Origin: Candidatus Endomicrobium neocapritermitis
Lineage (GTDB): Bacteria; Elusimicrobiota; Endomicrobiia; Endomicrobiales; Endomicrobiaceae
Reading direction: 5' to 3'
Length of the DNA stretch: 56,189 nt
NCBI GenBank assembly: GCA_009778325.1
Contig: WRJZ01000039.1
Span: 1-56,189, forward strand
The first letter of the stretch is position 1. Each line of letters starts with the position of its first letter. A model generated the notes under the pieces. The model did no database searches. It saw only the letters and a program-made list of their open reading frames with translations, and was not told the origin of the DNA. Of the stretch, positions 40,511 through 49,310 are shown piece after piece. The translations under genes and the position numbers were made by a program.

Positions 40511-42082
40511 ATGGAAAACCATACTTTAACCAAAAACGCAGGTAAAACCGCATCCGGCACATTTTTATCAAGAATTCTCGGATATGTCCGCGATATGTTA
40601 GTTGCGAATTTATTCGGCGCAGGTATGTTTGCCGACGCTTTTTACGCGGCATTCCGCATACCTAACCTTTTTAGAAGACTTTTCGGAGAAGGAGCTTTTT
40701 CCGCTGCTTTTATTCCGGTTTTCAGCGAATACCTGCATACAAAAGATAAAAGCGAAACACAGAAATTTTTAAACGCCGTTTTTACCTCTCTTTTTGTAAT
40801 TCTTACCATAATATCAATTCTGGGAATGTTTTGTGCGCCTGTCCTTGCAAAATTAATCGCTTGGGGATTTACCAGCGACCCTGAAAAAATGCAGTTGACA
40901 ATAGAACTTACAAGGCTGATGTTTCCTTTTATAATGTTTATATGCCTTGCCGCATTGTTGATGGGAATTCTAAACACGCTGCATATATTTTTCCTTCCTG
41001 CATTTGCTCCGTCAGCGCTGAGTATGTCTGAAATTTTCTATATGCTTGCAATTGCCCCGATGCTTGGCGGGGGAAACCAGATAAAAGGTCTTGCCATAAG
41101 CGTAATAGCCGGCGGAGCATTACATTTTACTATACAGTATCCGAAACTTAAGTCTTTGGGATGGTATTTAAAGCTGAAATTTACAATTGATAATGAACCG
41201 TTCTACAAGCATCCCGGAATTAAACGTATCTGGATTTTGATGATTCCGGCTATGATAGGTTTGTCCGTTGAGCAGATAAACAGTTTTATAGACACTATAT
41301 GCGCTTCTTTTCTTGAAAGCGGCTCTATTACGGCTCTATATTATTCCAACAGGCTTATGCAAATGCCTTTGGCCATTTTCGGACTTGCTTTTGCTACGGT
41401 ATCTCTGCCGGCTTTGTCAAAAGCTTATGCTCTAAAAGATATGTCAACGTATAAAGATTCTTTAAATCATTCAATACGGTTTGCAGTTTTTGCTTTGCTG
41501 CCTGCGGCTGCCGGGCTTATGGCAATAGGGCTGCCTTCTGTCCGGCTTTTGTTTGAACACGGGAAATTCGACTATGCAGCGTCCGTTATGACAAACAGCG
41601 CTTTGTTTTATTATTCTTTGGGGCTTCCGGCTTATGCCATGTCTAAAATTTTCGCAAATGCTTTCTATGCTTTTCAGGATACTAAAACACCGGTAAAAAC
41701 TGCCGCTTTGGCAATGATATTGCATGTTATATTGTGTATAATTTTAATGTTTCCTATGGGCGTAGGCGGGCTTGCTCTGGCAACGGCAGTTGCTTCATAT
41801 TTTAATATGGTTCTTCTTATATTTTATTTAAGAAAACGCATAGGAAAGATAGGGCTGAAAAAAATACTGCTTTCAGGGTTAAAATCTTTCACTGCAGCTC
41901 TTGCAACCGGAATATCGGCATGGCATGCCGTCAAAATTTCGGCTAACCTATTCATATCCGTTCCTTTTGCGATTTTTGTCGGGACAGCTATATTTGCTAT
42001 AATAGTTAAACTATTAAAATCAGAAGAAGTTGATGTATTTTTACAAATGTTCAAAAAACGGCAATTAAAAATTAATAAATAA
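40511..42082 (+). CDS. murJ: Lipid II flippase MurJ
   Basis: The 523-residue MOP-superfamily protein with about 14 membrane helices translocates lipid II for peptidoglycan synthesis. The N-terminal family motif GKTASGTFLSRILGYVRDML and FFADAF-like GMFADAFYAAFRIPNLFRRL are clear. I chose ATG 40511 (MENHTLTK). No Shine-Dalgarno precedes it. TAGAAT at 40494-40499 would start transcription only about 5 bases upstream, so this too may be near-leaderless (weaker case than miaB; no good -35). The C-terminal QLKINK is encoded by the arm of a word-arm repeat. Confidence 0.93.
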   Translation: MENHTLTKNAGKTASGTFLSRILGYVRDMLVANLFGAGMFADAFYAAFRIPNLFRRLFGEGAFSAAFIPVFSEYLHTKDKSETQKFLNAVFTSLFVILTIISILGMFCAPVLAKLIAWGFTSDPEKMQLTIELTRLMFPFIMFICLAALLMGILNTLHIFFLPAFAPSALSMSEIFYMLAIAPMLGGGNQIKGLAISVIAGGALHFTIQYPKLKSLGWYLKLKFTIDNEPFYKHPGIKRIWILMIPAMIGLSVEQINSFIDTICASFLESGSITALYYSNRLMQMPLAIFGLAFATVSLPALSKAYALKDMSTYKDSLNHSIRFAVFALLPAAAGLMAIGLPSVRLLFEHGKFDYAASVMTNSALFYYSLGLPAYAMSKIFANAFYAFQDTKTPVKTAALAMILHVILCIILMFPMGVGGLALATAVASYFNMVLLIFYLRKRIGKIGLKKILLSGLKSFTAALATGISAWHAVKISANLFISVPFAIFVGTAIFAIIVKLLKSEEVDVFLQMFKKRQLKINK

Positions 42083-42184
42083 TAATGAACAATGCCGGAG
42101 TTTCGCGAAAGCGAAACCTATTAATAAGTTTTCGCATTGCGAAAACACAATAATTATTAATTATTATTTGTTAATTGTTCATTT
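42063..42184. repeat. Word-arm element, type II core (murJ-DUF4230 gap)
   Basis: AATTAAAAATTAATAAATAA plus TAATGAACAATG form the left arm; ATTAATTATTATTTGTTAAT plus TGTTCAT form the right. The core is hairpin TTTCGCGAAAGCGAAA, linker CCTATTAATAAG, and hairpin TTTTCGCATTGCGAAAA. The arm overlaps the murJ stop. Confidence 0.75.
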
Positions 42185-42200
42185 ATCATAGGGGGGAAGC

Positions 42201-42812
42201 ATGTATCTCAAATATTTCGTAATTCTTATTGTTCTTGTTTCGGCAGCGTTATTCGGAGGATTTATCGGCTATAAATTAAACTCCAACGCGGTTTCAAAAG
42301 AAACAACTATAAATGTTAAATCCACGGTAAAAGAAATTTTACCGGCTGCCGAATATACAAGCCTTGTTTATCATTACACTTCCGTAATAACCCATTCGGA
42401 AGCCGCGAAGCTGTTCAATTTTGATCTTCCTCTGACTGAAAAAAAAGCAATATACACAATAGACGGAAGTATAAAACTGGGATTTAACAGCGCGGATATA
42501 GTTGTTGATATTTCTTATAACAATATAGTATTGAAGATGCCCAGAATTAAAATACTGTCGCATGAAATATATCCGGAAACATTCAGTCTGTATGATGAAA
42601 AAACAAGTTTATTTAACAGATATACTCTGAAAGACGCAAATGCCATCCAGCTGGCGAACAAAAGCGAGATGGAGTTAAAAGTCAGGCAGAACCGCGGATT
42701 ATATCTGCAGGCGATGAAGTTTGCCGAAGATAATTTAAGGCAAATGCTTGAAAATCTTCCGGGTATAAAAGGCAAATATACGTTAATATTCGACTGGCAA
42801 GGCGCGAAATAA
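42201..42812 (+). CDS. DUF4230 family protein
   Basis: The 203-residue protein has one N-terminal membrane helix (YFVILIVLVSAALFGGFIGY, residues 4-23), then a mixed domain with the DUF4230 pattern: AAEYTSLVYHYTSVI, KKAIYTIDGSIKLGFNSADI and VLKMPRIKILSHEI. The bulk faces the periplasm. The function of the family is unknown. The start is preceded by GGGGGGAAGC. Confidence 0.75.
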   Translation: MYLKYFVILIVLVSAALFGGFIGYKLNSNAVSKETTINVKSTVKEILPAAEYTSLVYHYTSVITHSEAAKLFNFDLPLTEKKAIYTIDGSIKLGFNSADIVVDISYNNIVLKMPRIKILSHEIYPETFSLYDEKTSLFNRYTLKDANAIQLANKSEMELKVRQNRGLYLQAMKFAEDNLRQMLENLPGIKGKYTLIFDWQGAK

Positions 42813-43146
42813 ACTTTCGCCGTTGGATCCTCCGAGCCGCAATCTACGTTCGTGACTCGTGCTCCTTAGTCGTGTGATGTTTGAACTTTCTAATGATAAA
42901 TCCGTGATAATTTTATATAATTATATACAGTTTTGTTTATATCTGAAACGCGAGGCAAAAATGTACAGTATTCATCTACGATCACAAGCTCCATGCAGCG
43001 CAATTTCCAACGACGCTTTACCGCGTCGAAACACAGTGAATATAAACAGCACATAAAACACTCTTTATTTTCTAGCCTTAAATCTAACAGTCCAGAAATA
43101 AGAAAATCTGAGACTTAAAATAATAATTTAAAATTTGAGAGGCATT
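42813..43146. other. Gap before the autotransporter gene
   Basis: About 330 bases. The first 75 are relatively GC-rich (GGATCCTCCGAGCCGCAATC); the rest is AT-rich. Open frames of 60-65 codons here have no convincing start or composition. I see no clear terminator or promoter, although TTGATA-like and TATAAT-like fragments occur by composition. Confidence 0.4.
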
Positions 43147-45162
43147 ATGAAAAAATCATTATCATTGTTGGTTGCGGTATTATTTTGCGTAAGTTCGGCG
43201 TTTGCGGGTGAAACCATTGTTTTTGACGGCAGTGACACAACCATGTTGCAAACCGTTAACGCGATTTCCAATTCTTTGGCTCCGCTCGGCAGCAGCAGCG
43301 GTAAAAGCAGCAGTATTTCAGACAACAGTATTACGCTTAGCAGCGGCAGTGTAGGAGGTGTTTTCGGCGCGATAAATATCAATGATACGCAAGCAGTTGC
43401 CAACAATAGCGTCTTTGTCACCGGCGGCAGCACCGGTTCCAGTGTTTACGGCGGTTATAGTTCCAGCGGCACAATCACGGGCAATACCGTCAATATCAGC
43501 GGCGGTTCGATGACCGGCGGCGCCTATGGCGGTTTTACCAATTTATCCGGCGGAAATATTACGGACAATACCGTAAATATCACCGGCGGATCGGTAGCCG
43601 GCGACGTCGTCGGCGGCAGTTCCCGTTGGGGATCAGGCAATGCTACGGGCAATACTGTAAACATCAGCGGCGGTTCGACTGGCAATCAGGTCTTCGGCGG
43701 CTGGTCTCAGAACGGCAACGTCACGGGCAATACCGTTAACATCAGCGGCGGCTCGATTGGGTGGCACGTTACCGGCGGGTATATCTCTTCCGCAGGCTCG
43801 GCCACATACAATACCGTGACCATCAGCGGTTCTCCGACCATCACCGGTAACGTCAACGGCGGTAATGGCAGCGGCACTGGCGACGTTTTCACCGGCAACA
43901 CTCTCAACGTATGGAATTACAGCGGCTCGTCTGTATGGAGCGTACAAAACTTCGAATTCTACAACTTCATTTTGCCCGCAGGGGCGGCAAACGGCTATGG
44001 TCCCTATTTTACCGCAACGGACGTAAACTTTACCGGGCCGGCAGTCAATTCCAAAGTTACCGGCGTAAACTTCATGGGAGGCGGCGCGGCACCGCAGGCA
44101 GGGGATAGCTTCATTCTGCTGACCAGCAATCTTACCGGCACCATTGCCAATAACGGCGAGACTGTTTCCGGCTGGAAAGGCGCTGCCCTGATCTATGACA
44201 GCATTCAGGTAAACCAAACGGGTACAGGCGCAGGCCAATCCCTGACAGCAACCATCTTGAGCGCCCCTTATGCCAAACCTCAAGCAAAAATTTTATCCGA
44301 AGGCGCTGCGGCAGGCGCGATTCTTGCGGCCCAAGGCGCGGGTCTTACGGCCGGCGATTTGTTGTCCAATCTGCAGGAAGATAAAACGGAAGCAGTAGCT
44401 GCTTTTTTCGGAGGAAACTTAAAATATGATACGGGCTCTTCGGTTGAAATGAACGCTATAGGCATAGCTGCAGGCATAGCAAAAAAGTTTAATTCGGCAA
44501 GCGCGGGCGTTTTTATAGAATACGCAAGCGGAAGTTTTGATACGGAATATAACGGTTTAAAAGGTGACGGCAGCGCAAGCGCAGTAGGTATCGGCATTAT
44601 GACGAAAAAAGACGTAAACGAAAGCATGTATATTGAAAGTTTAATAAGAGCGGGGCAGCTCTCAAATGATTATAAAAACAAACTTCAGAATTTTTTCGGG
44701 ACGACAGCGGATTATGATTATGATTCAACGTATATCGGTTTAGGTTTAGGCATCGGTCAAATTTTTAAATTAAGTGAAAAAATAAGCCTCGACTATTCCT
44801 GGAAATACGCGCTTACAAGCGTTGGAAAAAGCGAAACGGATTTATCGACGGGTGAAAAATATAAAATGGATTCCTTTGTTTCCAGCCGCGTAAAAGCAGG
44901 AGCAAAAAGCGAATATAAAATAAACGAAACGATAAAACCGTATTTGGAATTAGCATATGATTATGAACTAAGCGGAGACATAAACGCGAAAGTGGATGGG
45001 TGCGAAATAGAAGCGCCGAGCTTGAAAGGCGGCACTTTTATAGGGGGCTTGGGAGCAAGCGCGAAAGTTATGGAAAGATTGACGCTTGATTTAGGCGTAA
45101 ATGTCCTTTCCGGTGTAAGAAGCGGCGTAACCGGCGGCTTGCAGGCGAAGCTTCAGTTTTAG
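43147..45162 (+). CDS. Autotransporter-like repeat protein
   Basis: The 671-residue protein has a signal peptide (MKKSLSLLVAVLFCVSSAFA). A Gly/Ser/Thr/Asn-rich passenger (about residues 20-375) carries at least four copies of a 24-28-residue unit (T-G/D-NTVNI-S/T-GGS ... GG), likely a beta-helix. From about residue 380 a barrel domain follows (AAAGAILAAQGAGLTAGDLL, then strands ending GGLQAKLQF), with a terminal Phe as in outer-membrane proteins. The passenger is visibly richer in GC and uses GGC/ACC codons; the barrel returns to the local AT-rich style. The start has GAGAGG upstream. It probably displays the passenger on the cell surface. Confidence 0.8.
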   Translation: MKKSLSLLVAVLFCVSSAFAGETIVFDGSDTTMLQTVNAISNSLAPLGSSSGKSSSISDNSITLSSGSVGGVFGAININDTQAVANNSVFVTGGSTGSSVYGGYSSSGTITGNTVNISGGSMTGGAYGGFTNLSGGNITDNTVNITGGSVAGDVVGGSSRWGSGNATGNTVNISGGSTGNQVFGGWSQNGNVTGNTVNISGGSIGWHVTGGYISSAGSATYNTVTISGSPTITGNVNGGNGSGTGDVFTGNTLNVWNYSGSSVWSVQNFEFYNFILPAGAANGYGPYFTATDVNFTGPAVNSKVTGVNFMGGGAAPQAGDSFILLTSNLTGTIANNGETVSGWKGAALIYDSIQVNQTGTGAGQSLTATILSAPYAKPQAKILSEGAAAGAILAAQGAGLTAGDLLSNLQEDKTEAVAAFFGGNLKYDTGSSVEMNAIGIAAGIAKKFNSASAGVFIEYASGSFDTEYNGLKGDGSASAVGIGIMTKKDVNESMYIESLIRAGQLSNDYKNKLQNFFGTTADYDYDSTYIGLGLGIGQIFKLSEKISLDYSWKYALTSVGKSETDLSTGEKYKMDSFVSSRVKAGAKSEYKINETIKPYLELAYDYELSGDINAKVDGCEIEAPSLKGGTFIGGLGASAKVMERLTLDLGVNVLSGVRSGVTGGLQAKLQF

Positions 45163-45178
45163 CCCGCTTTGCATAACA

Positions 45179-45215
45179 ATACGCCCTGCCGCTTAACTCA
45201 AGCGACAGGGCGTAT
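45179..45215 (+). terminator. Hairpin after the autotransporter gene
   Basis: ATACGCCCTG pairs with CAGGGCGTAT, with an inner GCTT/AGCG-type extension. The T-run is weak (CATTATAAT), so it may act more as an mRNA-end hairpin than a classic terminator. Confidence 0.65.
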
Positions 45216-45237
45216 CATTATAATAGTCGTTTAAGAT

Positions 45238-45300
45238 GTGCCGAGGGCAGGACTTGAACCCACACGCCGACTAATTTTGTAGTTAGAGGGACCACAATAC
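45238..45300 (-). pseudogene. tRNA-Leu 3' fragment
   Basis: On the minus strand the sequence reads GTGTGGGTTCAAGTCCTGCC then CTCGGCAC, the T arm and 3' acceptor strand of a leucine tRNA. CTAACTACAAAATTAG resembles a decayed anticodon arm. The 5' acceptor GCCGAGG and the D arm are missing, and no CCA is encoded. It is thus a partial or degenerate tRNA, of a kind often left beside integration sites. Confidence 0.55.
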
Positions 45301-45363
45301 ACAATTATTGTATATAGTCAAGTTAAATCTGCAATTGAAAGATTTGAGTATGGAAATTTTGAA

Positions 45364-45858
45364 ATGAAAATTTTTATCAGGCTGTTTTTTTTATTTTATT
45401 TTGTTGTATTTACAGCTGGTGAATGCTTTGGAAACGCATTGCCGTCATATTGGGCGGATTTGTCAATCGATACTGCCGGCGCGTTTATTGATTCATTTTT
45501 AAATTTGATTGCTGCCCATCCTTTTATATCGGCAGGATTTATATTGTCGCTTGTACTGCTGGCAGCAGTGCACAAGTTTTATAAAAATAAATTGGCGGAA
45601 ATAAGATGGCATGAAAAATATAAAAATGCAGCCACAATATATAAACTGCCTTTTGACAATAAAACATATTTATATTTTCGGCTTTTAAAATTGCTCCGTA
45701 TTGTTTTGGCAACAGCGGTCATTGCATGTTTTTATGTTCTTGTCATTCCTTTTTATCATAACTTGTCGCAAGAATTGCACGCTAAAAAAACTAAAAGAGA
45801 CAAGATTGATTATAACGCGAAAACAGCTCAAGATGCTTACAAAAATACTTTTAAATAA
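45364..45858 (+). CDS. Hypothetical membrane protein
   Basis: The 164-residue protein has three hydrophobic segments: an N-terminal signal-like one (FIRLFFLFYFVVFTAGE, residues 4-20), about 54-72 (FISAGFILSLVLLAAV) and about 110-132 (LLRIVLATAVIACFYVLVIP). A Lys-rich tail follows. I recognise no family. Its ribosome-binding site is weak. uvrC begins 9 bases after its stop, which suggests joint transcription. Confidence 0.6.
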   Translation: MKIFIRLFFLFYFVVFTAGECFGNALPSYWADLSIDTAGAFIDSFLNLIAAHPFISAGFILSLVLLAAVHKFYKNKLAEIRWHEKYKNAATIYKLPFDNKTYLYFRLLKLLRIVLATAVIACFYVLVIPFYHNLSQELHAKKTKRDKIDYNAKTAQDAYKNTFK

Positions 45859-45867
45859 AAAAATAAA

Positions 45868-47160
45868 ATGCCGATAAGCAAAAACGAAAAACTATCGCAG
45901 ATACCAAAACTTCCGGGCGTATATATTATGCGCGACGGCATCGGAAATATAGTATATATAGGCAAGGCGATAAGCCTTAAAGACAGGATTTCGTCTTATT
46001 TTCATGCGGACAGCGATTCAAAAGCGGCTGCGATAATAGCGGCCATGCGTAAAATAGAGTATATTTTGTGCGCGTCGGAAAATGAAGCTTTGATAGTTGA
46101 AAGGCAGCTTATAAATAAAGTTAAGCCATATTTCAACGCTATGTGGAAAGACGACAAATCTTATCCGTACATAAAGCTGACCGTCAATGAAGATTTCCCA
46201 AGGCTTTTGATAACAAGAAAAAAACTGAAAGACGGCGCTTTATATTTCGGGCCGTATCCGCAGGCCTATTACATAAAAAAACTTGTGCGCTGGCTTACAA
46301 AGCTCTTTAAAATGCGTCCGTGTAAACTTGAATTTTCACAAAAAAAGCTTCCGCAGGAAAAAAAAGTAAAATCCTGCATGTACTTTCATACCGAAATGTG
46401 TCACGGACCGTGTTTGGAAAAAATATCTTCGGCTCAGTATAAAGAAAAAATAAAAGACGTTGAGCTCTTTTTAAACGGTAAATTTAAAAAACTGGAAGAC
46501 GAATGGGAAAGCCAGATGTATTCTTTGAGCGCTGAAATGGAGTTTGAACAGGCAAAGGAAACGCGGGACAGGCTATTCGCAATACGCTCAATGGGCGAAA
46601 GAGTAATGATTACGGAAATTACGCAGGAAGATATAGAAAAATCCGTTGAAAGATCCGACAGCATTAATGATTTAAAGCAGGTTTTGGGCATGAAGCATAT
46701 GCCGGCGGTAATCGAAGGTTTTGACAACTCCAACATTCAGGGCACAAACGCCGTGTCTTCAATGGTAAGATTTGTTAACGGGCTGCCTGACAAAAAAAAT
46801 TACAGAAGGTTTAAAGTTAAAACGGTTACCGGGGCTGACGATTTTGCCACGATGCGCGAAGTGGTATTTCGCAGGTATTCAAGCTTAATAAGAAAAAACG
46901 AAAAGATGCCGGATTTGGTTTTGATTGACGGAGGAAAAGGGCAGCTTGGCGCGGCTATGAACGCTTTGGAAGAGCTGCAGCTGAAACTTCCGATAGCAGC
47001 TCTTGCGGAAAAAAATGAAGAAATTTATTTGCCGCAAAAAGATAAACCGCTTATTTTAAGCAGACATTCGCCGGCATTAAGGCTTTTGCAGTCCGTACGG
47101 GACGAAGCGCACAGATTTGCCGTGAATTATCACAGAAAGCTGAGAGAAAAAATCGTATGA
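45868..47160 (+). CDS. uvrC: UvrC-type excinuclease subunit without the C-terminal HhH domain
   Basis: The 430-residue protein has the GIY-YIG nuclease (PGVYIMRDGIGNIVYIGKAI, residues 16-35) and a Cys-rich patch (SCMYFHTEMCHGPCLE). The UVR motif (LSAEMEFEQAKETRDRLFAI) and the RNase H-like nuclease follow, with Asp in GFDNSN (about 288), Asp in LVLIDGGKGQ (about 352) and His in VRDEAHRFAV (about 415). It then ends at HRKLREKIV, exactly where full-length UvrC (about 600 residues) continues into the (HhH)2 DNA-binding domain. The next gene overlaps the stop by 4 bases, so no lost C-terminus follows in frame. Confidence 0.9.
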   Translation: MPISKNEKLSQIPKLPGVYIMRDGIGNIVYIGKAISLKDRISSYFHADSDSKAAAIIAAMRKIEYILCASENEALIVERQLINKVKPYFNAMWKDDKSYPYIKLTVNEDFPRLLITRKKLKDGALYFGPYPQAYYIKKLVRWLTKLFKMRPCKLEFSQKKLPQEKKVKSCMYFHTEMCHGPCLEKISSAQYKEKIKDVELFLNGKFKKLEDEWESQMYSLSAEMEFEQAKETRDRLFAIRSMGERVMITEITQEDIEKSVERSDSINDLKQVLGMKHMPAVIEGFDNSNIQGTNAVSSMVRFVNGLPDKKNYRRFKVKTVTGADDFATMREVVFRRYSSLIRKNEKMPDLVLIDGGKGQLGAAMNALEELQLKLPIAALAEKNEEIYLPQKDKPLILSRHSPALRLLQSVRDEAHRFAVNYHRKLREKIV

Positions 47161-49310
47161 GCATTTTAGGAATTTTATTTTTTACGGCGTCTATAATTAC
47201 GGCCGCATCGGCATTTTTGATTTTAAACAAAAACTCAAAATCCGACACAAACGCCTATTTCGCGCTTTTATGCCTGGCAGCCACTCTGTGGCTGTTTGGT
47301 TTCGGGAATATGTTTATAAGTCAAAATGAACATGGCGCGCTAATGTGGAGTAAAATCGGTTTTGCGGGCTTAGCTTTTATTCCGGTATTTTTTTTAAGAT
47401 TCGTTTATGCTTTTACAAAAAAGATTATTAACGTAAAAACATTTATTATTTTTTACGTTTTATCCGCAGCGGCGGTTATTTTAAACTGTACGACTCCGCT
47501 TTTCTATTCCGATATAACCCTGCGCTTTTTCGGATATTATCCCAAAGCGGGATTTTTATATATTCTTCTTCCCGTGCAGCTTGTATTTTTTATGCGCCTT
47601 GCCTCAAAAAATCTGAAATCATATTTAAGAAGACCTGATTTAACCGCGTACCGCCATAAACAGGCAAAAAGCATTAGCAGTTCCGTATTTATTCTTTATG
47701 TGCTTTTTATAGATCATCTGCTCACTTTTATTGCTTTGCCGATATACCCGTTCGGCGAAATATGCATGGCTGTTTTTATATCTGTCGTAGTGATAAGTTT
47801 AAAAAGATATGAGGCTTCAGACATAAAAATCATTCTCAGCCGCGCTTTCATAATGGCGGTTCTGGCGGCGGTAATATTGTCATTTTCATATTTTGTCTGG
47901 AAATACAGCGGCTCGTGGATTATTTCTTCGGCGCTGACTTTCGTTCTTTCATTTATTGGAACTTATTTGTACAGGGCTGCCATTGATAAAGCCGAAGATT
48001 TGTTTTTAGCCGAGCAAAAAAAATACAGCAATACGCTTATTCAGGCCGCAAGCAGTATGGCGAGAGAACATAATTTAAAAAGGCTTCTAAAACTTATGGC
48101 CATTATAGTAATGCATGAGCTGAAAGTTAAAAATTTTGCCGTTTTTCTTGAAAACAAAGATAAAAAAACTCTTGAGTGCCATTACATAAGGCCTTCGGTG
48201 CCGAGCGAAATAATATCTTCTTACTCGTATATGCATCCGTTTATAATGTTTATAAGAAATAAAAAACGGCCTTTTACGGCTGCCGACCTGCCTTTATACA
48301 TAATAAACTCGGCGGAGCTTCCTTTTCGACCGGCTTTTGTAATTCCTTTTTTCTTTGATAACGGAACCAATGGTTTTATAACACTTTCCTCAAAAAAAGA
48401 CGATATGCCTTTTACATGGGAAGACATAAGAACTTTTGAAGCGCTTTCAAGGCAGGCTTCGCTTGCGATTGAAAGCTGCTTATTTTTTGACGAGTTTAAG
48501 AACACCCAGGAAAGAATCTTTGCCGCGGAAAAACTTGCATCCGTAGGAGGGCTTGCCGAAGGCGTGGCGCATCAGATAAACAACAGGCTTAATCAGTTTT
48601 CAATGATTTCCGGAGAATTAAAATATGAAATAGCAGATTTCATCAAAGCCAATGAAAAGCTGGTAAACGACAATAAAATTCTGAAAAAAACTATGATTTA
48701 CATCACCGAACTTTCGGATTCGCTTACCGAAAATATAAAACGCACCGACGCGGTAATAAAAGGAATTTTAAATTATTCCCGGGCCGAAAAACAGGGAACA
48801 TTATTTTCGCATTTTTCGCTCAAAGAAGCTTTCGGACTTTCTTTAGAGCTGCTAAACTTAAAACATAAATTGCACAAAGATTTTAAAATTGATTTTAATC
48901 TTCAAAATGACGATGATAAAATTTACGGCATACGCTCGCAGATTACGGAAGCAGTGTACAATATAATAGACAATGCCTATGAAGCTACAAAAGAAAAGTA
49001 TGACGATTTGTCCGAAGAAAGAAAAACCTACTACAAACCGCTCATAAAAGTAACACTTAAACATACCGATTTAAAGCATATTATTTCCATTGAAGACAAC
49101 GGATGCGGAATAAAAGATGAAAATATCAGCAAAATTTTCGCTCCTTTTTTTACGACAAAATCATCTTATAAGTCCGGCACCGGCATCGGCATGTATATTG
49201 TAAGAAGAATGATTGAAGAAAACCACAAAGGAAAGGTTTCTTTTGAAAGTAAGTGCGGATCCGGAACGAAGATTACATTTGAACTTCCCGTAAAGGCGGA
49301 TAATGCTTAA
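47157..49310 (+). CDS. Sensor histidine kinase with 7-8 membrane helices and GAF domain
   Basis: The 717-residue protein has about eight N-terminal membrane helices (residues 1-275, like the 7TM sensor of PrsK-type kinases). A GAF-like domain follows (about 300-445), then an H-box with phospho-acceptor His in EGVAHQINNRLNQF (about 470). An HATPase_c domain completes it: N-box NIIDNAYEAT, DNGCGIKDENISKIFAPFFT and GTGIGMYIVRRM. No response regulator is adjacent, so it is an orphan kinase here. It is coupled to uvrC (ATGA) and to the acetyltransferase (1-base overlap). Confidence 0.88.
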   Translation: MSILGILFFTASIITAASAFLILNKNSKSDTNAYFALLCLAATLWLFGFGNMFISQNEHGALMWSKIGFAGLAFIPVFFLRFVYAFTKKIINVKTFIIFYVLSAAAVILNCTTPLFYSDITLRFFGYYPKAGFLYILLPVQLVFFMRLASKNLKSYLRRPDLTAYRHKQAKSISSSVFILYVLFIDHLLTFIALPIYPFGEICMAVFISVVVISLKRYEASDIKIILSRAFIMAVLAAVILSFSYFVWKYSGSWIISSALTFVLSFIGTYLYRAAIDKAEDLFLAEQKKYSNTLIQAASSMAREHNLKRLLKLMAIIVMHELKVKNFAVFLENKDKKTLECHYIRPSVPSEIISSYSYMHPFIMFIRNKKRPFTAADLPLYIINSAELPFRPAFVIPFFFDNGTNGFITLSSKKDDMPFTWEDIRTFEALSRQASLAIESCLFFDEFKNTQERIFAAEKLASVGGLAEGVAHQINNRLNQFSMISGELKYEIADFIKANEKLVNDNKILKKTMIYITELSDSLTENIKRTDAVIKGILNYSRAEKQGTLFSHFSLKEAFGLSLELLNLKHKLHKDFKIDFNLQNDDDKIYGIRSQITEAVYNIIDNAYEATKEKYDDLSEERKTYYKPLIKVTLKHTDLKHIISIEDNGCGIKDENISKIFAPFFTTKSSYKSGTGIGMYIVRRMIEENHKGKVSFESKCGSGTKITFELPVKADNA

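Noticed and set aside
42859-43056. A 65-codon ORF before the autotransporter
   Set aside because: It has no ribosome-binding site, unlikely composition, and overlaps other equally poor frames.
43633-44283. A 216-codon minus-strand ORF opposite the autotransporter passenger
   Set aside because: It is a shadow of the repetitive GC-rich passenger; it has no ribosome-binding site and no sensible protein character.
45238-45300. A functional tRNA-Leu gene
   Set aside because: The 5' acceptor strand and D arm cannot be found next to it.
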